A stretch of DNA of 64,000 bases from Seison nebaliae (lineage: Eukaryota; Rotifera; Pararotatoria; Seisonacea; Seisonidae). The translations under genes and the position numbers were made by a program. The first letter of the stretch is position 1. Each line of letters starts with the position of its first letter. Below the pieces are notes generated by a model. The model had not been told where the DNA came from. It saw nothing but the letters and a program-made list of their open reading frames with translations, and made no database searches. Shown here piece by piece: positions 48,197 through 61,409 of the stretch. The stretch is from NCBI GenBank assembly GCA_023231475.1, contig JALJEE010001986.1, forward strand, positions 1-64,000. The letters run 5' to 3'.

Positions 48197-49366
48197 ATGT
48201 ATCATCAATATCTGACAAATATTCATCTGGAAGGATTGGATCGATACAAATATCGTGCAATCGACACTTCACCACTCTCTAAATATGTGATGCATCCATT
48301 ATGGAATTGGATGGTGGAATTCTATCCAAAATGGCTTGCACCAAATCTAATAACATTTCTCGGATTTTTATGTCTTATCATCAGTTATTTCTTGGTGGCA
48401 TTCTATGACATCGATTATACAAATTCAGAAAAGATTCCTTCTTATGTTTGGTTCGTATTCGCTATTCTCCAATCAGCTTCTCATCATTTAGATGGAACTG
48501 ATGGTAAACAAGCTAGACGAACAAATTCTTCGTCACCTGTTGGAGAATTGTTTGATCATGGTATCGATTCATGGGCAGCCTCATTATTAACGTTAACAAT
48601 GTATTCGATTTATGGAACACATCCACTTTATGGAATTACAATTAATAAATTGATCGTCGTACTTTTTATTCTCCAAATGACATTCCTCTCATCACATTGG
48701 GAGAAATATAATACAGGTATTCTTTATTTGCCATGGGGCTATGATATCAGTCAGATTTCAATGACAGCTGTTCTCTTATTGACATCATATTATGGAACTA
48801 GTTTATGGCATAATACATTCTATGGAATTACACCAGCCATCGCTCTCCAATGGTCCATTATTATCATGTCTTGCATATTCTCTATTCCAATGTCGATATA
48901 TAATGTGTATGTACATTTGGTGCAACAACATGAGAAGAATAAAATTGTCTGGAAACGAATTTTCGAACCATTAATCGCTCCCATATTAATGATTGTTTGT
49001 ATCGTTTGGTATCTGTCATTCTCTGATATAGCAACCAAATCACCACGTCTCATTACGTGGCTAATTGGTGTACTCTTCTCCAATGTAGCATGTCGATTGA
49101 TCGTATCACAAATGACGGATACGAAATGTCAACGATTTAATCGATTAACTATTACCACTTTCTTCTTCTTTTTTTTCATGTTCTCCTTTAAGAACTATTT
49201 ACCTTTTCTATTTATTGAATATGAACTTGTTGTTTTTCTTACATACACAATCCTCCTAACCAGTTTACATGTACATTATGGTACATCTATCATCTCTCAA
49301 ATCTGTCATCATCTTCATATTCGAGTTTTCACTATTCCACTAGTGGAAGAATCGAAAGACGAATGA
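48197..49366 (+). CDS. EPT1: Ethanolaminephosphotransferase (CDP-alcohol phosphatidyltransferase, SELENOI/EPT1 family)
   Basis: An intronless 389-codon ORF. The CDP-alcohol phosphotransferase motif is complete at residues 99-124: D99-G-T-D102-G-K-Q-A-R107, then G116, D120 and D124 (GELFDHGID). Upstream, YKYRAIDTSPLSKYVMHPLW and PKWLAPNLITFLGF match SELENOI. About nine to ten hydrophobic helices follow, as in the family. The enzyme transfers phosphoethanolamine from CDP-ethanolamine to diacylglycerol in the ER/Golgi to make phosphatidylethanolamine. The vertebrate selenocysteine extension is absent and the ORF ends in a plain TGA. I saw no reason to read that TGA as Sec. A choline or dual-specificity enzyme (CHPT1/CEPT1) is less likely given the N-terminal match. 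Confidence 0.9.
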   Translation: MYHQYLTNIHLEGLDRYKYRAIDTSPLSKYVMHPLWNWMVEFYPKWLAPNLITFLGFLCLIISYFLVAFYDIDYTNSEKIPSYVWFVFAILQSASHHLDGTDGKQARRTNSSSPVGELFDHGIDSWAASLLTLTMYSIYGTHPLYGITINKLIVVLFILQMTFLSSHWEKYNTGILYLPWGYDISQISMTAVLLLTSYYGTSLWHNTFYGITPAIALQWSIIIMSCIFSIPMSIYNVYVHLVQQHEKNKIVWKRIFEPLIAPILMIVCIVWYLSFSDIATKSPRLITWLIGVLFSNVACRLIVSQMTDTKCQRFNRLTITTFFFFFFMFSFKNYLPFLFIEYELVVFLTYTILLTSLHVHYGTSIISQICHHLHIRVFTIPLVEESKDE

Positions 49367-49621
49367 CAATTCGTCTAAATTAATCTAACATCGATTTTTG
49401 GTGATTAATTGTAGAATGATCTTCATTATTTTCTATTATCTTATCTTCAGTTTTATCAACTCTTCTTTTCTAGGATTTCTTTCTTTTCATTTCAACGATT
49501 TCCTTTCATTTCTGTTTTGTCCATAAATCTGTCATAACTCCAATTTCTTCTATAATTCCTGTGATTTATCTTCTCTTCAAAGATTTCTTTCTACTTCTTC
49601 ATTCAAAAACTTAAAAAAGAT

Positions 49622-50023
49622 ATGAGATATTTGGAAGAATTAAGAGCACACTTCCAACAAATCATTAATGAAGTCGATGGATTATGGGCGATATATATCG
49701 ACGATATTGATGGAATAGAAATCATTCATGAACGGAATGAATGCTTAAGAATTTCACCCGATGATCTACCACAAATTAGCGAGAGTGTCGTAGCAGGATA
49801 TTGTATGGGACAATCGATAAAAACGGAAGAAGGTAAACCAGTTGAAATGAAAGATTGTCTACTCAGAGGTGATGGACTGCAAGTTTTCGGTTATTTAAAA
49901 GATAGTTTGGTCTTCTCCATTTACGCATCGGAAAAAGCGAATACTAATGAAATTATAAACTTAAAAGAACGTTTAGCACCGGTCAATCATCTTCTCTTCA
50001 GTATTTTATCGAAAACAATTTAA
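49622..50023 (+). CDS. LAMTOR3: Ragulator subunit LAMTOR3 (MP1), roadblock fold
   Basis: An intronless 133-codon ORF. The pattern fits LAMTOR3: an N-terminal helix, then VDGLWAIYIDDIDGIEII (the roadblock beta-hairpin with D-G turn), a central helix, LVFSIYASEKANTNEIINL (equivalent to the ANTG...L strand and helix) and the closing helix RLAPVNHLLFSI. LAMTOR3 pairs with LAMTOR2 in the Ragulator complex that anchors Rag GTPases and MEK/ERK signalling at late endosomes and lysosomes. It lies 255 bp after EPT1 on the same strand. Confidence 0.8.
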   Translation: MRYLEELRAHFQQIINEVDGLWAIYIDDIDGIEIIHERNECLRISPDDLPQISESVVAGYCMGQSIKTEEGKPVEMKDCLLRGDGLQVFGYLKDSLVFSIYASEKANTNEIINLKERLAPVNHLLFSILSKTI

Positions 50024-50117
50024 CTATTTTTTTGTTTCTAATATTTTCTTTCTACAAATTTTATTATTTTGTTTCTTTTATAAAAAACTTTCATGTCATC
50101 TATTCTAATAGAAAATT

Positions 50118-51182
50118 ATGTCACGTCGTTTAACGAAATTGATTAATCATTTGAATATTGAAAATTGTTCGAAATCTTCTGGAAAACTCCACAACTCCCT
50201 TCAGACTATTCCATACATCAATGACGATTTGTATTCGGAGGATAAATTTACCGATTTCCTTCATTCAATTCAATTACTTCAATCGACTCAATTTACACCG
50301 AAACAAATATCTGTTATAATTCAAACAACATCAAGTAAAACATCAACAAATCCTTATGAGATGAAATTACCCGACCAATCAATTGGAATCGAAAAAGGTA
50401 TTGCGAAAGAGATTATGGAAAAATCAGTTATGGATTGGACAGATATTGGAGAAATCAATAATCGTTTAACATTCTTGATAAAATTATTGAATGTGGAAGG
50501 AGAGTTTTGTAAAATAGTTCTGAAAGAAATGTCATTGTTATATCTCAATTACAATTTCCTGCATCATCGATTTAATTATGATTTTCATAAATTTTTTGAA
50601 AAATCTGAAAAAATTCATTTACTTCAATTTCATCATCAGGCTACACCAATCATTCGTTATGATTGGACATTCATCCAATTCAAAATGACTTATGCAATGT
50701 TCCCATTAGGCATCTCACCTCGACAAATGAGTAAGACATGTTTCCTTTCCATCTCTCTCATACGAATCATTCGCCGATTCTCTTTGTTGAGATGTTTCAA
50801 TAAATGGATCGTAGTAGAACAACCATTGAAATTTTGGAGAAAGAAAAGTTTCCATTTTTGTTATTCATATCTTTCTCATTTACTTTCTTTTATAGCAAAA
50901 TTTTTAATGGAATTAGAAAGAAAGAAAAATATTAATCCAAGATTGAACGATGTGTTGTTGATGGAAGATGAGAAATTTATGAAATTATTTAATAAAGATG
51001 AAATTGAATCAGATGAATTCCAAATGTTATATCATCGTAATGATGAGGAGTTATTAGAAGATGCAATGGAAGAATTGGAGGAATATATCGATCCAATGTC
51101 AGTCACGTTACATTCGAAAAAAACAGCGAAATTATTAACAAGACTATTTTATTATTCAAAAGACAATGAAATTAGTTTGTGA
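50118..51182 (+). CDS. Unrecognised 354-codon protein
   Basis: A long open frame from ATG 50118, ending 15 bp before the stop of a convergent minus-strand gene. The protein is mostly helical. Residues about 170-215 hold a mixed basic/aromatic block (FPLGISPRQM...) and the C-terminal third is acidic (DEIESDEF, EELLEDAMEELEEYID). A 48-bp T-rich stretch near 50848-50895 starts with gtttcc, ends ttttatag and is a multiple of three, so a small in-frame intron is possible there. I found no family match. The first 45 residues look like a possible mitochondrial leader (basic, hydroxylated), but this is weak. Confidence 0.55.
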   Translation: MSRRLTKLINHLNIENCSKSSGKLHNSLQTIPYINDDLYSEDKFTDFLHSIQLLQSTQFTPKQISVIIQTTSSKTSTNPYEMKLPDQSIGIEKGIAKEIMEKSVMDWTDIGEINNRLTFLIKLLNVEGEFCKIVLKEMSLLYLNYNFLHHRFNYDFHKFFEKSEKIHLLQFHHQATPIIRYDWTFIQFKMTYAMFPLGISPRQMSKTCFLSISLIRIIRRFSLLRCFNKWIVVEQPLKFWRKKSFHFCYSYLSHLLSFIAKFLMELERKKNINPRLNDVLLMEDEKFMKLFNKDEIESDEFQMLYHRNDEELLEDAMEELEEYIDPMSVTLHSKKTAKLLTRLFYYSKDNEISL

Positions 51183-51197
51183 ATAAATTGTTTTTTC

Positions 51198-54100
51198 TTA
51201 ATCATCAAATGGCATTGTTTCCTGATGTGCAACTGGTGCTTTTAAATCTGTTCCTTGTACTGGTGGTGTTGATGGATTGTCAACATTCAAACTTGATTCT
51301 TCTGGTGTTACATTTTCGGATGGACGATACTGTTGGCGATCTGTACCTGTTCGTGGTTTCTTTACATGTAGAATAACGGATTGTTTCGACGGATTAGAAG
51401 ATGATTCTTTCTGATTGGAAACCATTAACATCGATTCAGAAGCAAATCCTTCTTGACCACCAGAATCAGGATTTGCTGAAATTTCCTTTTCCGATCGTCG
51501 ACTGATGAAATTCATTTCGAAATCTCGTTCGTTTGCAAATTTCGTTTTTGTCTTTGACGATTTGAACATTTGTTTGATTGTCTTCAATGGTTTATTCAAC
51601 GATAATTCTTCATCATTCGATAACGTGTCCGTCGACTTTTGACCATCAAAATTTTCATCTAAAATTATTAAAATATTTGTAATAAATCAGAATGGATGGT
51701 GGTGCATAAATCGACAAGGAAAAATTAGCAAATCAAAATAATATGAATGTATCCATGGAAACGGTGCTAAGCATTTGGATGGAATACTAGAAATAGCCGA
51801 AATCAGGAATGAGCAACAAAGTTTTCTATTGTCAGTGGGAGAGGAATTCTTACGATCACAAATTGATAAGCGTTGATAATTCGGATTTATAATATCGATC
51901 GATGTTCGATCAGTTCGAAATCGACGGAAGTCTATCCGATAATCCATCGCTATTAAACTTAGAGAACGTTTGGGTGATTTCTTAAAATTAGGAAGAGATC
52001 TCTTTCTTTTCTTTCTTAGCAATTTAATGCGACTTCTATGCTCTTCATAATTAACGTCACCATCCTCATGTTGAGGTCGTGGACGAATTGGAAACGATTC
52101 ATTATCAGACAATATCGTCTGATCTTTACTCTTATTTCTCGACTTTTTCATAAGATAACCTTTTGATGGTTTCAATTGATCTTTCATTACAAAATTTGTT
52201 CGATCTTTCCCTTGGGATATTGGTGGATGTTGTTGTGATTCATGTGATTCATGAATCGGTTGATTAATTTTAATAGGTGGTGCAAACTGATTTGGATTAT
52301 TTAAACGATCCAATGTATTCACAACATCCTTCCATTTAGTAATAGGATTCTTTACTGTTTTCTTTGTCAAATGACCCGTATTGAAATTGAGACCACCACT
52401 GAACACTAGATCGGAATGCATCGATTTTCTAATATTCAACAATTTGTTTGTGTTCGATTTCTTCGTGGAATTATTCGTGTCATTCGAGATCTCTTCATTC
52501 GAATATAAATGTTTCAAAGAAAATTTTTGATCTCCATCAATCGGTTGAATAGAATTTTGATTACGGATACGTTGCAATTGCTTTTCCAATGTCTCTTCAT
52601 TATCCGAATCATGATCGATCGAACCAGTTTGTTGTTTTTTTCTAGTTATTAAATTCTGGAATAATGTTGTTCTCGGCTTATTTCCATGTGTTTGCTCCTC
52701 ATCAGAAAATAAACCATCTTCATGGCGTAATTTCGATGAACCAAGTCGACTCCGATGTTCATTACCATCTCCCAAACGATTCCGTTGTTTCTCATCACTC
52801 TAATTTAATCAACATTTTTTGAAAAACAATTCTTTCAAATGGCAAAAAATGGAACTTTTGGCAAAAACAAATTCAAATTATTCGTATTTCCAATATTGTT
52901 GTTGTTGTTATTATTATTATTGAGATTAGTATTATTAGCGTTGAAATTGATGGTTGGTGGGGAGAAATTGATGTTAGCGGAATTGATACCATTAAAATTC
53001 ATGTTAGAATTATTTAAATTCAAATGTCGAACGCCATTCTCTATTGCAGAATCAGTGGAGATTAACTTCGATTGGAATTCATATTCGAACATGGAGAATG
53101 TATCCATTATTTTATGTTCTTTCAATGCTAATTCATTTCGAATTGATGTGATCATTGCATTCGTCATCTTTGAAAAATGAGAATGAAAAATTCATATGAT
53201 AAATGAATAAAACTGCCATGACATTTGTCCACATTTCATAATTTGCTCTTTGATTGATGTAATAAATTGTAAGAATTGCTCCACTTTTTAATTGATTTTC
53301 ATGAGCGATCTCTTCACTCGAATCTTTCATTCCATAATTACTAAATTTCAATTTTCCAATTCGTTTTCTAAGAGAGATAAATGAACACTAACTAAATATA
53401 ATACAATCCTCTTAAGAATCCGAGAAATAGGTTTGATGTAAGAATGACACGTTCTCCTGACGGTTTTTTCGTAAATCCTTTGGTGGTTAATCTGTATTTA
53501 ATATTTGAATATGAAAAGAATGATAATATTTTCACTTACCTCTGACACATTTCACAAAAGAAACTTAGAGAGACTTTATGCATTCGTGAAATATTCATCA
53601 CGTAGATTTGAAGAAGGAATTGTACAATGATGAATCTATTTGAATGAGAAGATACGAATGAAAAAAAATTTTTAAAATGAAGAACTTCGTCCTATCATTA
53701 ACAATGTCGATATCTGGATAAATGCCACTAACAACATTCATCTTCATTGTTGAAGTGGCGAGAGCATCTTTGGTGAGACCTTGAGTCGGCATAGCGAAAG
53801 CTTCATGATAAATTGAAGGTGATCGCATATCGGGAATGCGGAATCCGAAGACTCTCGGACAATTAGAACTGTCATTTGCTTCCTACAAATCAAAATAAAG
53901 TTTTATAAATTTCCCTCTGACAATAATAGAATGATGGTAGCGTTTTTGTAGATAATGTAAGAAGAAAAAAAATTGAAAGTTGAATACATCAACATCATCC
54001 AGTAATAGAGCTACTGATACGGATTAATCGTTAATCGAGATTAGATATGGTGAAATTAAATGTTTTTCTTTCATTTCATTAATTAGCAATTAGTCAATTT

Positions 54101-54348
54101 ATGTGATGAGCTGAAAGCCAATAGATCCATAGCAGATAAAACATTATTATTCTCATCAATCCAATTATCAGTGGCGATTATTTAGCAACGACCGTTATGC
54201 AGCGACTCATTACTGAACGATTAGATGACGTTATAATGAATAGAAAGATAAGAGGAAATATGGAGGTGAATCGAGAATCAGATGGAAATGAATAACTAAC
54301 CAAATTATAAATTCCTTGAAGTAAAACTGCCACTGAAATGAAATCATC
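51198..54348 (-). CDS. Unrecognised multi-exon protein with long disordered C-terminal half (5' end not found)
   Basis: Minus-strand exons follow each other with good junctions. 54348-54301 (DDFISVAVLLQGIYNL, flanked by cag and gttagt) joins in phase to 53883-53699 (EANDSSNCPRVFGFRIPDM...). The next are about 53342-53215 (SSEEIAHENQLKSGAILTIY), 53167-52850 (ALKEHKIMDTFSMFEYEFQS, then Asn-rich repeats) and 52802-51800, a Lys/Arg/Ser-rich disordered region (RSRIKLLRKKRKRSLPNFKK). The last exon ends at 51198. The N-terminal exons look structured; the rest is charged and low complexity with poly-Asn encoded by an AAT/AAC microsatellite. The family could not be named. The gene probably continues upstream of 54348. 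Confidence 0.55.
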
Positions 54349-55945
54349 CTGAAAATATAGATTGATAATAGAAATGTTAGAAAAACATGTTTATCTCATT
54401 TCAATGTTTCCTTCGGAATAATGCAATAATGTTGATGAGAAGGGAGAGATGATAAATGACAAAATAGAAAAGGAAATTCTATTAGATGAATATTCGAATG
54501 TTTGATTATTGTTATTATTCTTTGCATTCCTCATTCGTATTTCATTTATCGAATTCTTTCAGAGAAATAAAGGAGGAGAATATAATTTAGAAAGTAGTGA
54601 TGGGGGATGAGAGAGACGAGTTACTCGAACGAATGTTCGTAGAAAAAAATATATGGAAGAAAAAGAAAAAGTTTATGGTTCATTGTTATCGTAGAATAAG
54701 TGGAATTAGGGAATAGAGTAAAATGAAATAATCTTCCATAATTTGATTATGAGTCGCTATCGGCAATTTCATTTCCTTCGACACTCTTATGTTCATTGGG
54801 TAGAGAAAGGACGGAGAAGAAAGTTGACAGTGTGAGAATTGTCGAGAGAGATATTAGTAGTATTGTGCCATACAATTCTTCCAATATATATCAATTCACT
54901 AGTAAAGCTGATCAGAGGGAAACCAAAATGTTTATATAATATTAGAAATATTTAATATTTGACACTAGGAATAGAGTACAGTTTCTAATCAACTTAATCT
55001 TTCTCTTCATCTCCTTCCACCATTTGTAGTTTGTGAGAGAAAGAAATCCATCTATTCATTCAACTTCCTACACATAACATTGACAGTGAGCATTAGCAAT
55101 TACTTATGTTATTCAATACTTTCTGCTTAGCTACATCCATTCCCAACTAAATGAAGATGTCATTGAAATTTATATTATTATCGCTCATGTTCTTTCAGTT
55201 GTGTCCATATTATTATTAGTATTAAGCCTCTTACCAAATGCTTTCAATCTTAATCATCTATAATATAAATCGATCACTATAAAGAAGATAAGTCAATATA
55301 TGTTCGTCAACTCGAAGCTCTTGAACTTATTATCTACTTAACTGATCTTCTTTCTCATTTTCTCATCCATGATACGAATCAAACTAGCATGAGATGGTAG
55401 TCGATATAAGAATGGTAGGTGAAAGAAACGACGGAAAGATTTTGGATAGGAAAAAGAATTTTGTGATGAAAATGTAAAAGGCCATATTGAATTTCATGTT
55501 GCGCTTCTCCCCGATTTCTGTTTCGATCACTTCGATAACTGCATCAATTTCTCCCACTATTTTCTTTTAAGTAGAGTTCGCATGTGAGAATGAAGTAGAA
55601 TGGCAATGACTGAATGGAGTAGGAGAGAATCGAATTCATTCCAATTTGATGTCGATACGAATGGAACCCTAATGAATTCATATGAAAGGAAGTTGAATGA
55701 CTCAAGAAAAGAAAATGAATGGATCAGCGAAACATTAGAATAAATCGGATGCTATTATTTCCTGTCGAGAGGTCGACTCTTCATCGTCTACATATAACAA
55801 AGTGAATGAAGTGAAAGAATAGATGGGAATGAAGGCAATTCTTTCTGCTTCATTCCAATCCAAAGAAATTTCCAATATTTTTATATCTACAACAAAACGT
55901 CCAAATGTATCAAATGCACACACACATATTCTACATGGAATATTC

Positions 55946-56014
55946 GACCTACACACACAAATACACACAAACACACACAAACACACACAAATACACACAA
56001 ATACACATATATGA
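55946..56014. repeat. CA-rich microsatellite
   Basis: Tandem variants of acacacaaa and acacacaaat over about 65 bp (acacacaaatacacacaaac and similar). It explains the Cys/Val-rich and Thr/His-rich frames overlapping it on the two strands. Confidence 0.85.
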
Positions 56015-56647
56015 ACTACTCTAAACTATAATGTCTTTTTCCGACGTGCTAGAGTTATTGCTTAATATTATTTGATGGCAATACACACTAGGAAGGAAGG
56101 ATAATAAGTACACCGATCGAATTATTCCCCGAAAAAGGGGATATTCAGTTATGCGGAAAACGGTAATGTTATCGAATTGTATGATGAATGAACGAAGGAG
56201 TTGGTTATATAAAATTATAAATTTATCTCTTTTAATTTCAATTGATCTCTGCCACTTTTTTTTTGGAAGTGGAACATGATTTACACTCCTTTCTTAGTTG
56301 GTTAACTGATTCTTATTGAAAATAAACCAGATCGATTCGACTCATTTATCTAATTCCTCTTCAAAACGCCACTGAAGATCTTTGAGAACATTTCGTAAAC
56401 TTTTAATTTCCTTAGAATAACAATCATTTATACGAAAGATGATGATAAAGAATAAATGATTCTATATTCAATTCTTAAGTGGAATGAAAAAACAACAATT
56501 ATGAGATAACTGATGTTGTCTTCCTTAGTGCTAAGTTGGACGAGTGATGAATCGAATTATTCATCCGAACAAAACGAGTCAACAATAAGAAGAAAATTGG
56601 ATTGCTGACTTGATTACACAAAATGAAAGTTTTGCTTACTAACCGGA

Positions 56648-56880
56648 TTACGATTCGAGTTGGCCGATAGTTCCATGTAGATGGTGATAAGTGTTGGGAT
56701 CAATTGAATGATGAACAATCGGTTGTGAATGAGTATGTCTAATTGTGATTTGACTGTTTCCAATTCTTTCTCTGACGAGAATTTGTTCACTAATTCGCTC
56801 TCCTTTCTTTCCGCTTTCTCCGTTTCGTTGATGAGAATACAATATTGTTCGTAAAGGATTTCGCATACTTTTGGACGAAT
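56648..56880 (-). CDS. Candidate exon (minus strand)
   Basis: Preceded on the minus strand by a good acceptor (aacatttag at 56881 onward). It is open for about 75 codons with normal codon character (SMRNPLRTILYSHQRNGESG; SEQILVRERIGNSQITIRHT) to a TAA, and a donor-like cggttagtaag follows at once. It could be a last coding exon, an alternative exon of the minus-strand gene downstream, or chance. Confidence 0.3.
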
Positions 56881-58403
56881 CTAAATGTTGGATAGAAGAA
56901 AAAATGAGAAAGAAGAAGAAGAATAATAGAATAGAATAGATTGATGGTATAAGAGAAGAAGTAGAAGACGATGACGAATATATGAAGATGGAATATATGT
57001 AAGTTGTTGAAAGAATTACAATAGATAATTGATTGAATGTTCGATATGGAGGAGAACATCTACTATATCGAGAGCGCATCAGGCAATGTGGAAAATGCAT
57101 GAGCGACATATAGTGGAATAATGAGAGAATAGATGGTATAATGCAATGGAAAGAAAATCGGCTTATTTTCTCCTTTTGCTTATCATCAATATTCCTTAGC
57201 GCTTATTCTTTTTATGATTATTATCATCATCGTCATTATCACTAGGAGAGTGGTAATAACGAAAATAATTGGAATCATAATTCTTGTAATGAAATGGAAA
57301 AGAAATGAAGCAAAATAAGAAATTATTATACTGGATAATAAAGAAGATTATCTCACACGTTTCCTTCATCATTTTCCATTCATCTTTAATCATCGTATAT
57401 GTAGCACGACAACGGCGACTATGTCAGCGGGCGAAACTGATAATAATCATGACGATAATGATGATACATGAACATGGGAATAAATATTCATAGGAAAGCA
57501 TTCGTTCGTACGAATAATGACGAAGGCAGTGAATATCGAATGGGATATAATTGAAGAAATAACAAGAACAACAGCGAAAATTACAAAATCTTCCTCTTCG
57601 ATCATCAACATAATGTTCCTTTTCTGTGACATGCACTTTATCAGGAAGACCAATTTGAAAAATTAATAAAAATTCGCAATGAATGTTCGTCGTGTGGGGG
57701 ATGCCTACATCGAATATGACCGAAAATGTCACATGTCATTCGAAGGAAGAGAGTGAAGAGGGAAACCGAGATTAAAGTTAAAGATGAGAATAATGATAGA
57801 GAAATGAAGAAGACATTATTAAAATTTTTTCTCGAAAATTTGCTTTTTACGATTGCCGGAGAGAAGAAGGAGGTGAAAGAGGAAGATAAAGATGGTTGAA
57901 TGATGTGCAGGTGGAAGAAAGATGAAAATTTTTATATTGAATTTCATGCACATAATGTTGTCATTCCAATTGGGAGGTTCGAGTTCAGTCGTCTACTTGA
58001 AGGAGATGAAGAGAATTGGAGGAATTTCGGAGGAGAATTATTATTTTAAGAAAAATTTCCATTAGTTTGATTAACATCGAATGACATGAAATTGAATAAC
58101 ATCAATTAAATATGCGACGAATAAGATTCGTCTTGCACGACGGATGTAAATGACGGTGCAGTTGGTTGTCAAAGAAACTGCTACTAATCAAGAAAGTGGA
58201 GTGGAGGAACGAAGAAAAGAAGAAAATTAATAAAAAAGCAATGATGTGAAGGAATGACAAGAAAATAATAAAATATGCATGAATTGATCTCCAGTCAGAC
58301 ATGTTCCCATATATTCTAATTGAAAATAAGAATCATATCCATTTATCGATGGATGAGTAAGCTCATTGAATGAATACGAATACTGTTCTCTCACAGAAAG
58401 AAT

Positions 58404-58460
58404 TGAAGAATATATATATTATATATATATACATGTATATATACATATGTATATATATAA
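58404..58460. repeat. (TA)n-rich palindromic microsatellite
   Basis: An alternating purine-pyrimidine tract: tatatattatatatatatac, then atgtatatatacatatgtat, with internal inverted symmetry. Non-coding. Confidence 0.8.
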
Positions 58461-59516
58461 CAACATTCTCGACATTAATTCCATTTATCTTTTGACATTC
58501 CACTTTATTTCTACATAACATACATTAACGAAAAAAACATGACGATGATGATGATTATGATCATCATTATCGTTATAAAAATTATAATTAGCTTCCTCAT
58601 CATTCTGATGCATAGAATGTGCACAACATTAGAAAGATATCGTTATCATATATCTCCCTCTCATGTCAATTGGGATGAAAATGCGGATCATCACTATGAA
58701 TATTCATTGTTAATAAATTTTATGAGGAATCACAATGCAACATCGCAAAAGTTTCGCGTAGCAAAACATTGAAATTTATTCCATAATCATAGTAGATTGA
58801 TTGACAATACATAAATCAATATACTCTCAATTCAATCTAGCGATATTACACATTAATTGAATTACACAAACTTCAATGTACCGAAAGCAAAATAATCAAT
58901 AAATAGGAAAATAAAGTGTGGAAGAATTAACATAATCCTTTTCCTTCCATGAAATATTGGAAATTTAAAAAAAAAATTTTCTACGAAATATTATTTGTTA
59001 AAGAAATGATGAAAAATGAAAATATATCATCAATCTCCATATATAATATAACATAATATTTAATAACGACATTGACGGTTTGAAGGTGTGATACCGAAGA
59101 TTGAAAAAAAACAAGAAATATTAATAACACTGTTAAAAAAAGGATATCCATTCATTGATATTCGATATGGGGAATTGCTGAATTCTTAAATTATTCTTTG
59201 TTGGTTGAGATAAAATGAAAACATTTCGTGCAAAAATCTATCTGGAGTTGCAATATTATACGATGAATGAGAATCGTCGTTGAGTATCAATAACCTAAAG
59301 TAACTAGGAGGACGACCACTAGGGAGAACCTTAAGAGCGTGAGAGAAAATGCTGTTGGAGATAATATGAAAATTTTTATTTGAAATAATGTCAGACGAGG
59401 AGAGATATGGAATCGTTAAAAGACCGATAATAATCTTATATGAATTAATGAAAATAAATAAATGAAATGGCCATTTATCATCTTTATTTGTCGCTAATAT
59501 ATTATTTAAATGTCAT

Positions 59517-59555
59517 TGTTGTATGTGTATGTGTATGTATGTATGTGTGTGAGTG
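59517..59555. repeat. TG/TATG microsatellite
   Basis: gtatgtgtatgtgtatgtat followed by gtatgtgtgtgagtg. It lies inside a plus-strand open frame that has no other coding character. Confidence 0.8.
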
Positions 59556-61409
59556 CTTTGGAGAAGAATGTCAATTCATTTTAATTCTTTCGTCGCCTCA
59601 TACTCCAATGGAGGCAACACAAAATGCTAATATTAATAACATATTAGAAAGTATTCCTTTAATTTATCTAATCAATTCAATTCAAATTTCTTATAATTAG
59701 AATGGAAATGAAGTCGTCGTCATTCCTTCTGTAGAATAACGACAAGAATAAAATATGTTAGTAAAAAAGAAAGCATATCGAATTGATAATTGATGGTATG
59801 AAAAATAAATGCATCAATTGTATGTCCTTTCTTCCCCTGCACAATTTCCTGCAAATTCACATCAATCATTCTCATTAATGTACACATCATCCAGATGCAT
59901 CTGATTCATTTATACATGAACAGCGACTCTATTAATTCACTAATCTACATCCTATCGATGTTCATCGAATGCAGAAAATGGAAAGACGAATTCGTCTCAA
60001 CAACATTTTCTTTCTCATTATGACTCTCTCGTAACAACGATGATTATGATTATGATGATAATAGTGATGAAAATAATCACAATAAATATTATTCATGGAA
60101 AATATGAAGCGATTGAAGAATATGTTGGCGGGAGGGGGAAGTGTTGGTAAATAATTGTATTATAGATGGAAACGAATAAATTTTTTTACTTCCAACATTT
60201 CTCCTCCCACAACACAGAGAAAGAGAGATAGATTGGGAAAGAAAATATAAAGATGTTCTCACCAGTTTTCCATCTGCATATTCGCTTCAATAAAATTCTC
60301 GTTCCTTCTTTTCTTCTTACGAAAATGCTTTCGTCTCCTACTCTAACTCCTCCAAATAAACAGATATTCAGTTTTTGAAATAAACACAATTTTTGATGTC
60401 ATTTCTCTGACGAGAGAACTGTTGTCAAGATCAAATGAAACGAAAATTCCATTAACGAATTTACATTTGCACTCTCTTATTTAAAGAATAAATATTTCCC
60501 TCAAAACTATCGACATTTGAAAACTATTTGGAAGTTAGTCAGAAGAATATTTAGAAGTAACGAATATAGATAGAAGATGAGTCGTAGTCATGAGTGAATG
60601 TTGAAATAAAGTGACAATAACAAACTCTCGACGAATAATTCATTATTTCTTTCTAGAAGGAATAACCGATAATATTCGTCTTTATTGCATGCATGCAATC
60701 ATTACCAATTCTTATTATTGAACGAACAATTGCTGTAAATTTAATTCAAGGTCAATCGTTTCCAAATTAAAACGTATTTCTCTGTAAACAATTCATCGAT
60801 TTACATGAGCACACACTTAATAAACTTATGCAGCGGAATATATTTCGACCAATTCACCCTAATATCATGAACATAGGAACAAAAATTATTAAAGATTCAA
60901 CATTGGAGAATGGTAGAAAGTTGAAGATAATTGGAAGTGCACAAAACTTCTTTGCACAAAAGAAACAGAAATTCTTCTTCAAAAAAAATTGTAGTAAAGT
61001 AAGTGAATGGAGATGAATATTATTTTATATCAATTCTTATTTACATTTTATTGATTTATTAAAATAGAAAGAAGAATATTCATGAGAGAAAATTCGCTAT
61101 TCTTCTTCGCCTCCTCGTTTTCGTTCAACATAATTTAATAATTATACTTCTATCTTTCTTCTTCCCCTGTATCTAATATTCTAATTAAATACACTTTATT
61201 ACTTCGTAATAAAAATACGAGAAAAAGGAAAAGTCTCATTTTTATTATAAAAACATTCTCTTTCCGACTCCTCTTCAACGAAATATAGTTTTGGAAATGA
61301 AAATAAATTTCCCATCTGACAAAAAAGAAACATCAAATTTTCTTCTTCTGCATTTGACGGATTAATGACAAACAAACTTCTGAAGATAAATGAAAGAAAA
61401 TGAACGAAC

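Noticed and set aside
49364-49370. TGA at the end of the EPT1 gene as a selenocysteine codon, as in vertebrate SELENOI
   Set aside because: The ORF lacks the C-terminal extension and no SECIS-like element was recognised downstream.
50728-50788. Intron in the unrecognised gene at 50118-51182 (gtaaga...ttgag)
   Set aside because: Its length is 61 bp and removal shifts the frame into an early stop, while the unspliced frame stays open.
55735-55998. Cys/Val-rich minus-strand frame
   Set aside because: Its start is created by the CA microsatellite and no splice-flanked or domain-like sequence supports it.
58539-58772. Plus-strand 77-codon frame near a TA microsatellite
   Set aside because: It begins in Met/Ile repeats from (atg/att)n sequence and has no domain or clear splice context.
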